Assembly (NCBI GenBank): GCA_947460345.1
Contig: CANHGM010000021.1
Location: 1 to 55,598, forward strand
Direction: 5' to 3'
Source: Bacteroidota bacterium
GTDB lineage: Bacteria > Bacteroidota > Bacteroidia > UKL13-3
DNA length: 55,598 nucleotides
A program made the translations under genes and the position numbers. Positions within the stretch are counted from its first letter, which is position 1. Every line of letters starts with the position of its first letter. The notes below the pieces were generated by a model. The model did no database searches. It saw only the letters and a program-made list of their open reading frames with translations, and was not told where the DNA came from. This document shows, piece by piece, positions 26,754 through 35,320 of the stretch.

Positions 26754-26987
26754 ATGAAAAAATTAATGTTTTTATCAGTGATGGCTTTAGGAGTTATGTT
26801 TGCAACTGCTCAAGAGCCTACTAAAAAATGCTGCAGCAATAAAAAAGCTTGTTCAGAGCAAACTAAAAAAGAGTGTAAAGACGGCGATAAAAAAGCTTGT
26901 TGCAAAGACAAAAAAGCTTGTAGTGGAAAAGACCATGCAAAAGGTGGTGAATCTAAACCAGCTTCTAAACCACAAAACGCTCAATAA
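26754..26987 (+). CDS. Small secreted Cys/Lys-rich protein
   Basis: 77 residues. Signal peptide MKKLMFLSVMALGVMFATAQ, then about 57 residues with seven cysteines in short repeated motifs: KKCCSNKKACS, KKECKDGDKKACC and KDKKACSGKDH. Lysine is the dominant other residue; the tail is Gly/Ser/Pro-rich. The pattern of CC and AC pairs separated by lysines suggests metal binding or a disulfide-rich fold, acting outside the cytoplasm; no family is recognised. It is monocistronic, with its own promoter and a perfect terminator 16 bases after the stop, so it is certainly a real transcription unit. Confidence 0.8.
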   Translation: MKKLMFLSVMALGVMFATAQEPTKKCCSNKKACSEQTKKECKDGDKKACCKDKKACSGKDHAKGGESKPASKPQNAQ

Positions 26988-27003
26988 GACTTTTGTAAAA
27001 AAT

Positions 27004-27030
27004 AAAAAACCACTCGTTGAGTGGTTTTTT
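27004..27030 (+). terminator. Strong terminator after the Cys/Lys-rich gene
   Basis: AAAAAACCACTC (27004-27015) and GAGTGGTTTTTT (27019-27030) form a perfect 12-base-pair stem with a three-base loop, and the T-run continues to 27032. It also serves as a terminator for the operon ending at 27053 on the minus strand. Confidence 0.9.
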
Positions 27031-27052
27031 TTATGCCCATATTTTTACGATT

Positions 27053-28120
27053 TTATTCTACCCAATCAACTAAAAACAAATTGGTGTCTTTAGTCCCGTT
27101 GTTGTTTCTATTTGACGAAAAAACCAATTTCTTACCATCAAAAGAAAACATAGGAAAGGCGTTGAAATTACTTTCAGTGGTTATTTGTTCTAAACCTGTT
27201 CCATCCTCATTTATCATATATAATTGAAAGTTATAACCTCTACTTTCAGGAGTAGCTTTATGGTTAGAAGAGAATATAATTTTCTTACCTGATGGATGGT
27301 AAAATGGAGCCCAATTGGCTTTCCCTAATTTTGTTATTTGTTTTAAGTCTGAACCATCTATATTGATTGTATATAATTCCATATTGGTAGGAGCTACAAG
27401 CCCCATAGACAACAATTCTTTATACTCTTTTATCTCTTGCTCTGTTTGGGGCCTACTGGCTCTAAATACCAACTTCTTGCCATCAGGCGAAAAAAATGCA
27501 CCGCCATCATATCCTAATAGATTAGTCACTTGTTTGATATTCTTACCATCTATATCCATTATATATAAATCTAAGTCGCCATTTCTAGAACTTGTAAATA
27601 CAATTTTATCACCTTTAGGACTAACGGTTGCTTCTGCATCATACCCGGGGCTGGCTGTTAAAACATTCATATTATTGCCGTTAATAGTAGAGGTATATAT
27701 ATCAAAGTTGTTATATACACCCCAAAGGTATTTGTGGGCAGCCCATGTGGGAGGAGTTGGTTGTTGTGGGCAATCTTTTGAAGCAGCATGTGTGCTTGCA
27801 AAAACAATGTTTTTATTACCAGGCATAAAATAACTACATGTAGATCTTCCTTCGCCATTGCTCACTGGAAAAATCTTGAACTCTTTGTTGTTGTCAGTAA
27901 TATCCATTGTGTAAATTTGATCACACATAATTTCTTCACTAGGATTGGTTTTCTGGAATGTGAGCATTTTATTATTAAAACTAAAATAAGCTTCAGCATT
28001 ATCACCCCCAAAAGTCAACTGCTTTATATTTTTGAAATGTTTTTCAGAAATAGGCTCATCAGCACTCTTAAATGATAGAGCTGTAATTACGATAGATAGC
28101 AATAGTAATAATTTTTTCAT
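27053..28120 (-). CDS. Exported TolB-like beta-propeller protein (PD40 repeats)
   Basis: 355 residues with a signal peptide (MKKLLLLLSIVITALSFKSA) and WD40-like PD40 repeats throughout: AEATVSPKGDKIVFTSSRNG, GAFFSPDGKKLVFRASRP, WAPFYHPSGKKIIFSSNHKA and FNAFPMFSFDGKKLVFSSNR, each followed by a D-[IL]-x-[IL]-[MN]-x-x-D blade strand. This is the fold of the TolB C-terminal domain; related exported proteins in Bacteroidota are common and mostly uncharacterised. It starts 11 bases after the HmuY-like lipoprotein gene and is the last gene of that operon, so a role in the same uptake process is possible but not shown. Confidence 0.85.
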   Translation of the reverse strand: MKKLLLLLSIVITALSFKSADEPISEKHFKNIKQLTFGGDNAEAYFSFNNKMLTFQKTNPSEEIMCDQIYTMDITDNNKEFKIFPVSNGEGRSTCSYFMPGNKNIVFASTHAASKDCPQQPTPPTWAAHKYLWGVYNNFDIYTSTINGNNMNVLTASPGYDAEATVSPKGDKIVFTSSRNGDLDLYIMDIDGKNIKQVTNLLGYDGGAFFSPDGKKLVFRASRPQTEQEIKEYKELLSMGLVAPTNMELYTINIDGSDLKQITKLGKANWAPFYHPSGKKIIFSSNHKATPESRGYNFQLYMINEDGTGLEQITTESNFNAFPMFSFDGKKLVFSSNRNNNGTKDTNLFLVDWVE

Positions 28121-28131
28121 ATTGACTGAGT

Positions 28132-29136
28132 TTATAGTCTTTGAAACTCAAATTTAGGATAACCTTTTTCGCCTTTGTTGTTGTAATAATCAATAAATCT
28201 TAACTTATAATAATAGCCTTTTTTGCTTTTAATGATATAAGTAACATGACTTCTAGTAACGTATTTACTTGAAGTTTGGCTATATGTTTTCCAATCATAT
28301 CCTATAACGTCGTCTTGTTTATAATATTTCAATGTCTTTACAAATGAAAGATTTAAATTTTCGTACCCAGTTGTAGAGTCTTTTGCACAACATACTACAT
28401 TAGGATTGAGTAAAACGCCCCTAACTATATATGACAAAGGTGGATTGTATTCATGGTAGATTTGAGCATAACTGGTAAACAGTATATCCCATTTGTTTCT
28501 TGTAGGTTCTATTTCAGGAAGGTAAGTACCCCCATTTTCGAAATTAAAATAAACAAAGTTTTTAGAATCGTTCTTCATGATTATGGCTGAGTCTAAATCA
28601 GAACCATCCAAATTGGCATACTTTATTTTATACCTTCTATCATCTACAAAATGTATTTGAAATTTTTTATATCTTTCTTTTGCAGCTCTGGTATCACCTC
28701 TATCAATTATATATATATATCCTTTGCCTTTTAGCACCATAGGGAAGGGAGGCCCACGAAAACCCCATTCGCCAATAGCTGTAGAGTCTAAGTCGCCATT
28801 GTTGGCATCAGACAAAAACAAATAATTTTTAGTATATGTTGTATCCCAATTTCTACAATTGGTATTGATAGCTTTTACCAATAAGCCTCCATTAAGTTTT
28901 ATATGCCATCCATGATCGTTAGATTCAAAAGCAAGCTCCCAAGATCTATTTTTGGATGAAAATGTTTTGTTTGAATCAATGTCGTAATACACTTGGTTTT
29001 CGTATGAAGACCCTAATTCAATTTCAGAAACTTTTGAAGGTCCAGGTGGAGGTAAAACAACTGCTTTGTCTTTTTTCTCACATGAGCTAAAAATCAATAG
29101 TAACAGTGTATATAAAATAAATATTTTTTTATACAT
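28132..29136 (-). CDS. HmuY-like surface lipoprotein
   Basis: 334 residues. Lipoprotein signal: MYKKIFILYTLLLLIFSSC with the lipidated Cys19. The mature part has HmuY-family features: NQVYYDIDSNKT, SWELAFESNDHGWHIKLNGG near the start, a second WDILF module, and the C-terminal VTYIIKSKKGYYYKLRFIDYY. HmuY proteins of Porphyromonas and relatives bind heme at the cell surface and hand it to a TonB receptor. Here the receptor gene is immediately upstream and overlaps by one base (TAATG). Shared motifs with the gene two positions upstream (KYANLDGSDL against RYANIDNSDM) show the two are paralogues. Heme as ligand is inferred from the family. Confidence 0.75.
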   Translation of the reverse strand: MYKKIFILYTLLLLIFSSCEKKDKAVVLPPPGPSKVSEIELGSSYENQVYYDIDSNKTFSSKNRSWELAFESNDHGWHIKLNGGLLVKAINTNCRNWDTTYTKNYLFLSDANNGDLDSTAIGEWGFRGPPFPMVLKGKGYIYIIDRGDTRAAKERYKKFQIHFVDDRRYKIKYANLDGSDLDSAIIMKNDSKNFVYFNFENGGTYLPEIEPTRNKWDILFTSYAQIYHEYNPPLSYIVRGVLLNPNVVCCAKDSTTGYENLNLSFVKTLKYYKQDDVIGYDWKTYSQTSSKYVTRSHVTYIIKSKKGYYYKLRFIDYYNNKGEKGYPKFEFQRL

Positions 29137-31343
29137 TATAGATAATATTTTAAGTTAATAAAACCAGTTCTTCCATAACCCATAATAGCAGAATTTCCTG
29201 AATTGTTATGAAAACCACCTGGGTTGCCAGTTGTATTCACATTCTTTATATTCAATATGTTTTTCAAGCCTAATGTTATATGTAGCTTGTTTTTGTAAAA
29301 GGCTTTAAAAACTGATGCATCCATCCAATGGTATGATCCAATGGTATATAAACTGGTGCTTTGAGCGTTGTCTGACAATATATAATTTGTTTGTTTACCA
29401 TTAAACTTATAAAACAGTGAAAAGTCAATTTTTGTGCGTTCCCATTTAATATTTAATTGACCATTAAACTCATGTATATTGTTTTTATAATCGTTTAAGT
29501 TAAATTTACTTTGAACATTCATTAATCCATATCCTCCTTTTAAAGATATATTTTTATATTTAACTTGAGCTAAAAGAGTACCGCCAATATTTCTAAATTC
29601 ATCAATATTTTTATAGGTATATTCATTGATAATTAAGTTGGTGGCAACCAATGAAATCATATTATATAAATGATTAAAGTATAACGAACCATTTATTGTA
29701 ACTGACAATTTTCTTAACTTATGTTTCTTTTCAAAATCTAAATTAAAATTATCGCTGGTTTCTTGAGTTAAGTTTTCATTTCCAATAATTCTGTGGTTTT
29801 GGTCTACAAAGTATAAGTTTAATTCTTTTAAACTTGGAGACCTATAACCTTTAGCATATGAAAACCTATATGTTGAGTTTATATTAGGTGTGAATTTTAT
29901 ATTTAATGCAGGCATAATAGGTAAGCCAAATTTGCTATTCCAAGCCGATCTAGTTCCTAATCTTAACAACCATTTGTTGTTTGGTATATATTCTATATTG
30001 CCAAATGCAGCAATATCTGTAATTGTTTGTTTTTCGTTTGTCAGTTTTTTGCCTAAAGCTATGTCGTGTGTATATTCATATCCAATTTGCCACTGTGTTT
30101 TTTTATTTTCATGAACAGCACTGTAAGTACCTCTACTCATATAAGTAGTAAACAAATTTGTGTCTTGCTCATCAACCCCAGGGGTTAAGGTTTGTTGTAA
30201 AGTTACATGGTCTTTATAATAGGTATTTTTTTCTCTTTTATATAATTGAACCGATGAAACTATATTTAATTGATGTTTGTTGTTAAACTTTTTTTCAAAA
30301 TTTAATATACTATTATATCTATAAGTTTTGTAATATTGATCTAATGAATATGCTTCATATGGTGTAATGTTTACATTTCCTTTGGCTGACAACAATTCTT
30401 GATAATAATTGAGTTGTACTCTTAAGAATGAACTTTTACCTAATTTAAAACTCAATTGGTTTTCGATAAAATATTGCGTTTTAGGTTTCCACAACTGTTG
30501 TCTAGCTTGTGGCAAAGTATCCCAACCTCCAAAGAAATTTCGTCCACCATATATGCTATATGAAATATTTTTAACTGCAAAACCTATTCTAGCGTCAACA
30601 TTATATCTACCAATGGTTTCATAATATGTATTTAATTGTCCTGTTATTTTTTTGAAAGAATTTTTTTTGGTTATAAGATTAATAACACCTGCGAGTGCAT
30701 CACTACCAAAATTAACTGCCATAGGGCCTTCTATAATTTCTATTCTTTCTATATTACTCAAATTTATTTGAGATAAATCTATATTACCGTTTTCTCTTCC
30801 TATCAATGGTACACCATCTATTAAAATTTTTATGTTCTGCCCGCCAATACCTCTGATAGAAGCTGTTGCACCAAGTATTTGGTCGTTGCTTTGTTTGAAA
30901 TTTAATTCATTAATCAAAACATCTTTTAATGAAACTGCTCCTAATTGTTGAATCTTTTTTGAATCAATAATCGTAATTTTTTGAGGTGCGTTTTCAACTT
31001 TTTTCGATTCAGTTTGTCCTGTGATAACTACGCCACCAAGTTCAGTTTTTGAATCTTTTAAAATTACTTTTACTTGTGTTTCGCTATATGATTTTTGGAT
31101 TGGTTCATACCCAATTCTATTGATTTGTAGAGTGAAAGGTAACTCAATATCTAACTTAATTTTACCAGCAAAATCAGTTATATATAATTTGTTCTTATTA
31201 TTATTAGTATGAATATATACATTAGTTTCTGTTAATGGTTCATTATTTTCATTTATAACAGAAATCACCACTGCATTTTTAGTTTGTGCAGTGGTGACTT
31301 TTGTTAAGGTCAAAAGAACAATTAAAACAAAAATTTTATTCAT
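29136..31343 (-). CDS. TonB-dependent receptor paired with HmuY-like proteins
   Basis: 735 residues: signal peptide MNKIFVLIVLLTLTKVTTAQ, CarboxypepD_reg-like domain to about residue 95, plug (IRGIGGQNIKILIDGVPLIG, NIERIEIIEGPMAVNFGSDA, LAGVINLITKK) and a long barrel ending GRTGFINLKYYL. The plug is of the HmuR/FhuE/BtuB type. The ATG overlaps the last 8 bases of the preceding T9SS gene (ATGAATAA), and its stop overlaps the following lipoprotein start, so all three are probably coupled. This order resembles hmuR with hmuY, hence probable heme or metalloporphyrin import; other iron complexes are not excluded. Confidence 0.88.
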   Translation of the reverse strand: MNKIFVLIVLLTLTKVTTAQTKNAVVISVINENNEPLTETNVYIHTNNNKNKLYITDFAGKIKLDIELPFTLQINRIGYEPIQKSYSETQVKVILKDSKTELGGVVITGQTESKKVENAPQKITIIDSKKIQQLGAVSLKDVLINELNFKQSNDQILGATASIRGIGGQNIKILIDGVPLIGRENGNIDLSQINLSNIERIEIIEGPMAVNFGSDALAGVINLITKKNSFKKITGQLNTYYETIGRYNVDARIGFAVKNISYSIYGGRNFFGGWDTLPQARQQLWKPKTQYFIENQLSFKLGKSSFLRVQLNYYQELLSAKGNVNITPYEAYSLDQYYKTYRYNSILNFEKKFNNKHQLNIVSSVQLYKREKNTYYKDHVTLQQTLTPGVDEQDTNLFTTYMSRGTYSAVHENKKTQWQIGYEYTHDIALGKKLTNEKQTITDIAAFGNIEYIPNNKWLLRLGTRSAWNSKFGLPIMPALNIKFTPNINSTYRFSYAKGYRSPSLKELNLYFVDQNHRIIGNENLTQETSDNFNLDFEKKHKLRKLSVTINGSLYFNHLYNMISLVATNLIINEYTYKNIDEFRNIGGTLLAQVKYKNISLKGGYGLMNVQSKFNLNDYKNNIHEFNGQLNIKWERTKIDFSLFYKFNGKQTNYILSDNAQSTSLYTIGSYHWMDASVFKAFYKNKLHITLGLKNILNIKNVNTTGNPGGFHNNSGNSAIMGYGRTGFINLKYYL

Positions 31344-32622
31344 TAATAATCAATTTGAAACTAACACTACCTGTATTGGTTTCAATTTTTACTATATATA
31401 AACCTGAATGTATGTTTTCAGTATTTAAACCTAAAGTGTTAATTCCGTTTTTAACAACCACTTGGTTGTTAAATACTTGTTGGCCATTCATATTATAAAC
31501 AATCATTGCTGCATTGTTATCATTAATAATTGAATTGAATATTATATTGGCATTGGTTTTAGCAGGATTAGGATATACACCTAAAGCTGTAAAATTTGAA
31601 GTAATGCTATTTAAACCTGTGTTCATAGCACCTCCATTTAATATGATATTACCATTGGCAGCACCACCAAAACCTGTGAAAACAATTTTAGCTATAACCA
31701 TACTGTCAGCAGTGTTTTTACGATTCATTCTAATAAAATAAACCAATGAATCTTCAAGAACCCAAGCATTTGTTCCATTGTCAAAAGTTTTCCAATCACT
31801 GCCTAAAGCATTTGTTTCTTTCTTAAACATCATGCTAGGGTTAAAAGGTGCATTGGTATCAACCCCTGATGCTTTTACCACTTCAACAGCTCTGTTGCTA
31901 AGTGCTCCAATTACAGGATACCAATCAAATGTACCTGGACCTGTAGGTACTAATTCAGTATATCTTGTAAACTTTAATTGCCAAGTTGAATCTACTGGTT
32001 CTTTATCTAAAACTAAATCAGATAACAATGATTGATATATAAATAATTTGTTTTTATAGTTTGCTCTATTCACGCTACCATACTTCATATCAGAATTGTC
32101 AATGTTTGCATATCTGAAAGTAAAAACTGAATCATATAGTAAAGTATCAATAGCTAATTTTTTAACTACCCCACCTGGTAAAACAATAATGTATAATGAA
32201 TCACCAACAACATGTTTGCTTGTTTGGTTATAGTCACCCCATCCAAAATCGAATGGATTAGAAAAACCAGGAGCAGTAGAAGTAAAAGCATCTCTGTTCC
32301 AATTAAAATTCATGTCATGTAATTCAGGAAAGCTTTTCCAATTGGTAGTATCAAAAGTAGCAAATGCAGTAATATCAGCATTTGGAACTCTATACAATTT
32401 TACTCCTCTTCCACTGTTAATTCTGATTGAAGCCGATCTGTTTTGGGTGCTGAAAGCCAAGTGCCAGTCAGTATTGGTTGCTTCTTGTTTTTGAGCGTTA
32501 AAGACGTTGTAGTAAACATCATTGATATAGCCTGGGCCCATCACTACTGTGTCTACTTTTAAAATCTGTGCGTTTACTAGAGTAGTAAACAAAATACTTG
32601 AAAGTATTAATATTTTTTTCAT
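31336..32622 (-). CDS. T9SS-secreted HmuY-like protein
   Basis: 428 residues: signal peptide MKKILILSSILFTTLVNAQ; a HmuY-like body with NDVYYNVFNAQKQ, DWHLAFSTQNRSASIRINSG, FTFRYANIDNSDM and WQLKFTRYTELV; and a type A T9SS sorting domain over about the last 75 residues (LGVYPNPAKTNANIIFNS ... IHSGLYIVKIETN). The body lines up with the lipoprotein two genes downstream, so the locus encodes two versions of one binding protein, one exported through T9SS and one lipid-anchored. It is the first gene of the operon, with a TAATTTCG promoter element and, further up, a Crp/Fnr-like box. Predicted role: extracellular capture of heme or a related ligand for the coupled TonB receptor. Confidence 0.75.
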   Translation of the reverse strand: MKKILILSSILFTTLVNAQILKVDTVVMGPGYINDVYYNVFNAQKQEATNTDWHLAFSTQNRSASIRINSGRGVKLYRVPNADITAFATFDTTNWKSFPELHDMNFNWNRDAFTSTAPGFSNPFDFGWGDYNQTSKHVVGDSLYIIVLPGGVVKKLAIDTLLYDSVFTFRYANIDNSDMKYGSVNRANYKNKLFIYQSLLSDLVLDKEPVDSTWQLKFTRYTELVPTGPGTFDWYPVIGALSNRAVEVVKASGVDTNAPFNPSMMFKKETNALGSDWKTFDNGTNAWVLEDSLVYFIRMNRKNTADSMVIAKIVFTGFGGAANGNIILNGGAMNTGLNSITSNFTALGVYPNPAKTNANIIFNSIINDNNAAMIVYNMNGQQVFNNQVVVKNGINTLGLNTENIHSGLYIVKIETNTGSVSFKLIINE

Positions 32623-32649
32623 GCTATATTATTTAAAATAATTGAAGCA

Positions 32650-32657
32650 CGAAATTA
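32650..32657 (-). promoter_or_regulatory. -7-like element of the HmuY-like/TonB operon
   Basis: TAATTTCG on the minus strand, 27 bases before the ATG at 32622; one C away from TAnnTTTG, like the other TTCG-type elements in this window. Confidence 0.45.
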
Positions 32658-32712
32658 GATAAATGCTGAAGCTATAATGTCAATTTAATGTAAAGAGAAC
32701 CTATAATTCTAA

Positions 32713-32724
32713 TGATAAAAATCA
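32713..32724. promoter_or_regulatory. Crp/Fnr-type box upstream of the HmuY-like/TonB operon
   Basis: TGATAAAAATCA, the reverse complement of the two TGATTTTTATCA boxes before ccoI. Its centre lies about 70-75 bases upstream of the predicted start site, a spacing used by Class I Fnr/Crp activation. Confidence 0.45.
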
Positions 32725-32750
32725 TGTTTTTATTTAGCAATTAGGCTAAC

Positions 32751-32767
32751 TTTGATTAATGATCAAA
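32751..32767. repeat. Inverted repeat TTTGAT-N5-ATCAAA
   Basis: TTTGAT (32751-32756) and ATCAAA (32762-32767) flank a five-base centre, just beyond the pheT stop codon. It could be a hairpin at the end of pheT (no T-run follows) or a variant regulator site; its spacer is one base longer than the other Crp/Fnr boxes. Confidence 0.35.
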
Positions 32768-32778
32768 ATCAATGCAGA

Positions 32779-35172
32779 TTACCTTAGGGTAATTTGAAGT
32801 TCTTTTTCCAGTCTTTGAACGATGCGAGATATAGTCTTTTCAATAGTTTCATCGGTTAGGGTCTTTTCAGAATCTAACAATTTTAAACCAATAGCATATG
32901 ACTTCTTACCAGATTCTATTTTATCGCCTGTATATATGTCAAAAAGGATAACTTCTTGTAATATTTTCTTTTCGGTTTGTTTGATTAATTCACTAACCTG
33001 ACCAAAGGTTATTTTTTCGTCTAACAAAAGTGACAAATCACGTCTAACAGATGGAAATTTAGATACAGGTTGGTATATAATTTTTTTCTTAAGATACAAT
33101 TGACATAAAAAATCCCAATCAATTTCAGCATAAAACACAGGAGAATTTATATTAAATTGTTTCAAAAGTTTATCATTTACAAAACCAAATTCAGCAAATT
33201 CTTTTTGTTTAAAAGTATAGATTCCTCTTTCATCTATAAATTCATTTGATTTACTTTCAAAAAGATAGCCCTTTATTCCGGCTACATTAAATATATTCTC
33301 TAGAGCAGATTTAATAAAAAAATAACCTGCTTCTCTTGGTTTGTTTTCGTAGTTCTCTGGTTCTCTATTTCCACTAGTTATTATTGCTAGTTTCTTATAC
33401 TCTTTAAAACCTTTTTCGCCTTTCTTAAAATAGGTTTTGCCAAATTCATATAGCATCAAATCATGAATTTGTCTATTTTTGTTGTAGCTTATTGATTGCA
33501 ACGAAGTGTGCAACAAGCTTTGTCTTAAACTGCTTAAATCGCTACTCAAAGGATTGAGTAAATTTACAGAATCTTCTGGATTTAACAATGAAACGTGAGG
33601 AACAAGCGAATTTGTCATCATTTCACAAAATCCATTTGAAGACAAAAACTCTGAAATTTCATTTTTAAAACTATGGAACAAATTTTCATCACTTAAACTT
33701 TGACTGCTCAGCATTTGTTCAGGAAAGTTGATTTTATTTAAACCATAAATTCTGAGTATTTCTTCAGTAACATCTGCTTGTCTTGTTACATCGCTTTTGA
33801 ACGCAGGTATTTTAATATTAAGAATTTGACCCTTATCTTCTATAACATCAATTTCAAGTCTTTTTAAGATAGATAAAACTTCAGACTTATCTATTTTTTG
33901 ACCAATCAATTTTTCCATATCCTCTAGGGAATAATTGATGTTTATTGGATTAATTTTTTGACTATAAACATCAAAAACTTCAGACGATATAATTCCGTTT
34001 GCATGTTCTACTATTAGCTCAGCTGCTTTATGCAAAGCATTCACAACACTTTCAGGATCAGTTCCTCTTTCAAATCTAAAAGATGAATCGGTACTTATTC
34101 CATGTGATTTAGCTGTTTTTCTAATAGTAGCAGCGTTAAAAAAAGCACTTTCTACAAATATTTCTGTGGTACTTTCACTCACCCCTGAAAACAAACCACC
34201 CATAACACCAGCCATAGCCATTGGTTCATCAGCATTATAAATCATTAATTCAGAACCAGTGAGTGTGCGTTCTATTTTGTCTAGTGTCGTAAACTTTTGG
34301 CCTTCAAAAGCTTTTCTTACAATAACTTTATTGCCCGCAATTTTTTTACTATCAAAAGCATGAATCGGCTGACCCAAGGTGTGCAATATATAATTTGTAA
34401 TATCTACTACATTATTTATTGGGTTTAAACCTATAGAAAGTAAGAAGTTTTTTAACCAAGTCGGACTTTCTTTAATTTGAATATTGGTTATATACAAACC
34501 TGCATATCTTGGACAATCATCATTATTTTCAATTGTAATTGAAAATGGTTTATCAGTGTTCTGAATACTAAAATAAGATGGTGTAACCATATCTCTATTT
34601 AGTAAAGCACTTAAATCTCTAGCAACACCAATATGAGACGCCGCATCACCTCTGTTAGCTGTTAATCCTATTTCAAAAATTATGTCGTTACCTATATCAA
34701 ATATTTCAGAAGCTGGTTTACCTATTACAGTATCAGTTGGTAATACCATTATCCCTTCATGGCTAGTACCTAATCCTAATTCGTCTTCAGCACAAATCAT
34801 CCCTTCAGATACCTCACCTCTTATTTTGCTTTTTTCAATTTTTATTACTGATCCATTTGAGGGATATAAAAAAGTTCCTACAGTAGCTACTAAAACTTTT
34901 TGTCCTATAGCAACATTAGAAGCACCACATACTATCTGCAAAGGAGAATCAGTGCCAACATCAACTTTAGTTACTTTTAACCTATCAGCATTAGGATGCT
35001 GCTCGCAAGCTAACACATGACCAACTTTCACGCCTAAAAGTCCGCCTTTGATTGTTTCAAAAGATTCAATTGACTCAACCTCTAACCCACAACCTGTAAG
35101 AAGTTTTTCAATTTCTTCAGGTGACTCTTTTAGTTGAATAAAATCGTGTAATTTATTATAACTTATTTTCAT
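32779..35172 (-). CDS. pheT: Phenylalanine--tRNA ligase beta subunit
   Basis: Structural and editing subunit of the tetrameric synthetase that charges tRNA-Phe. From ATG 35172 it has 797 residues, typical length; the frame opens four codons earlier but MKISYNKLHDFI is the family start. Domains in order: N-terminal domain, tRNA-binding fold (VLACEQHPNADRLKVTKVDV, IVCGASNVAIGQKVLVA), B3/B4 editing domain (MAMAGVMGGLFSGVSESTTE, SSFRFERGTDPE), B5 (DVTRQADVTEEILRIYG), the catalytic-like core and a C-terminal anticodon-binding domain (KFPSVRRDLSLLLDEKITF). pheS is not adjacent. Its promoter leaves a very short leader. Confidence 0.96.
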   Translation of the reverse strand: MKISYNKLHDFIQLKESPEEIEKLLTGCGLEVESIESFETIKGGLLGVKVGHVLACEQHPNADRLKVTKVDVGTDSPLQIVCGASNVAIGQKVLVATVGTFLYPSNGSVIKIEKSKIRGEVSEGMICAEDELGLGTSHEGIMVLPTDTVIGKPASEIFDIGNDIIFEIGLTANRGDAASHIGVARDLSALLNRDMVTPSYFSIQNTDKPFSITIENNDDCPRYAGLYITNIQIKESPTWLKNFLLSIGLNPINNVVDITNYILHTLGQPIHAFDSKKIAGNKVIVRKAFEGQKFTTLDKIERTLTGSELMIYNADEPMAMAGVMGGLFSGVSESTTEIFVESAFFNAATIRKTAKSHGISTDSSFRFERGTDPESVVNALHKAAELIVEHANGIISSEVFDVYSQKINPININYSLEDMEKLIGQKIDKSEVLSILKRLEIDVIEDKGQILNIKIPAFKSDVTRQADVTEEILRIYGLNKINFPEQMLSSQSLSDENLFHSFKNEISEFLSSNGFCEMMTNSLVPHVSLLNPEDSVNLLNPLSSDLSSLRQSLLHTSLQSISYNKNRQIHDLMLYEFGKTYFKKGEKGFKEYKKLAIITSGNREPENYENKPREAGYFFIKSALENIFNVAGIKGYLFESKSNEFIDERGIYTFKQKEFAEFGFVNDKLLKQFNINSPVFYAEIDWDFLCQLYLKKKIIYQPVSKFPSVRRDLSLLLDEKITFGQVSELIKQTEKKILQEVILFDIYTGDKIESGKKSYAIGLKLLDSEKTLTDETIEKTISRIVQRLEKELQITLR

Positions 35173-35181
35173 AAAACGCCA

Positions 35182-35189
35182 CAAAAATA
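35182..35189 (-). promoter_or_regulatory. -7 element of pheT
   Basis: TATTTTTG on the minus strand fits TAnnTTTG and ends nine bases before the ATG at 35172, implying a leader of only a few bases. It supports this ATG over the GTG-like codons upstream. Confidence 0.55.
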
Positions 35190-35295
35190 CATCTACTTCA
35201 TAGAGTCTGAATGATTATTTCAATAATTTATAATTAGTAATCAAGAATATTGAAATGAATTGAATGTAATAACACCTAATTTTACCATTAAATAC

Positions 35296-35303
35296 TATAT
35301 TTG
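35296..35303 (+). promoter_or_regulatory. -7 element of the Crp/Fnr gene
   Basis: TATATTTG, perfect to TAnnTTTG, 17 bases before the ATG at 35321. Confidence 0.6.
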
Positions 35304-35320
35304 CACCAAAGTCTAACCAA

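Noticed and set aside
26800-27093. 97-residue open frame overlapping the Cys/Lys-rich gene
   Set aside because: It is a frame-shifted reading of the same A/G-rich repeats, has no exported start, and runs through a strong terminator.
32751-32767. TTTGAT-TAATG-ATCAAA as another Crp/Fnr box
   Set aside because: The spacer is five bases instead of four and it lies right behind the pheT stop, so it was listed only as an inverted repeat.
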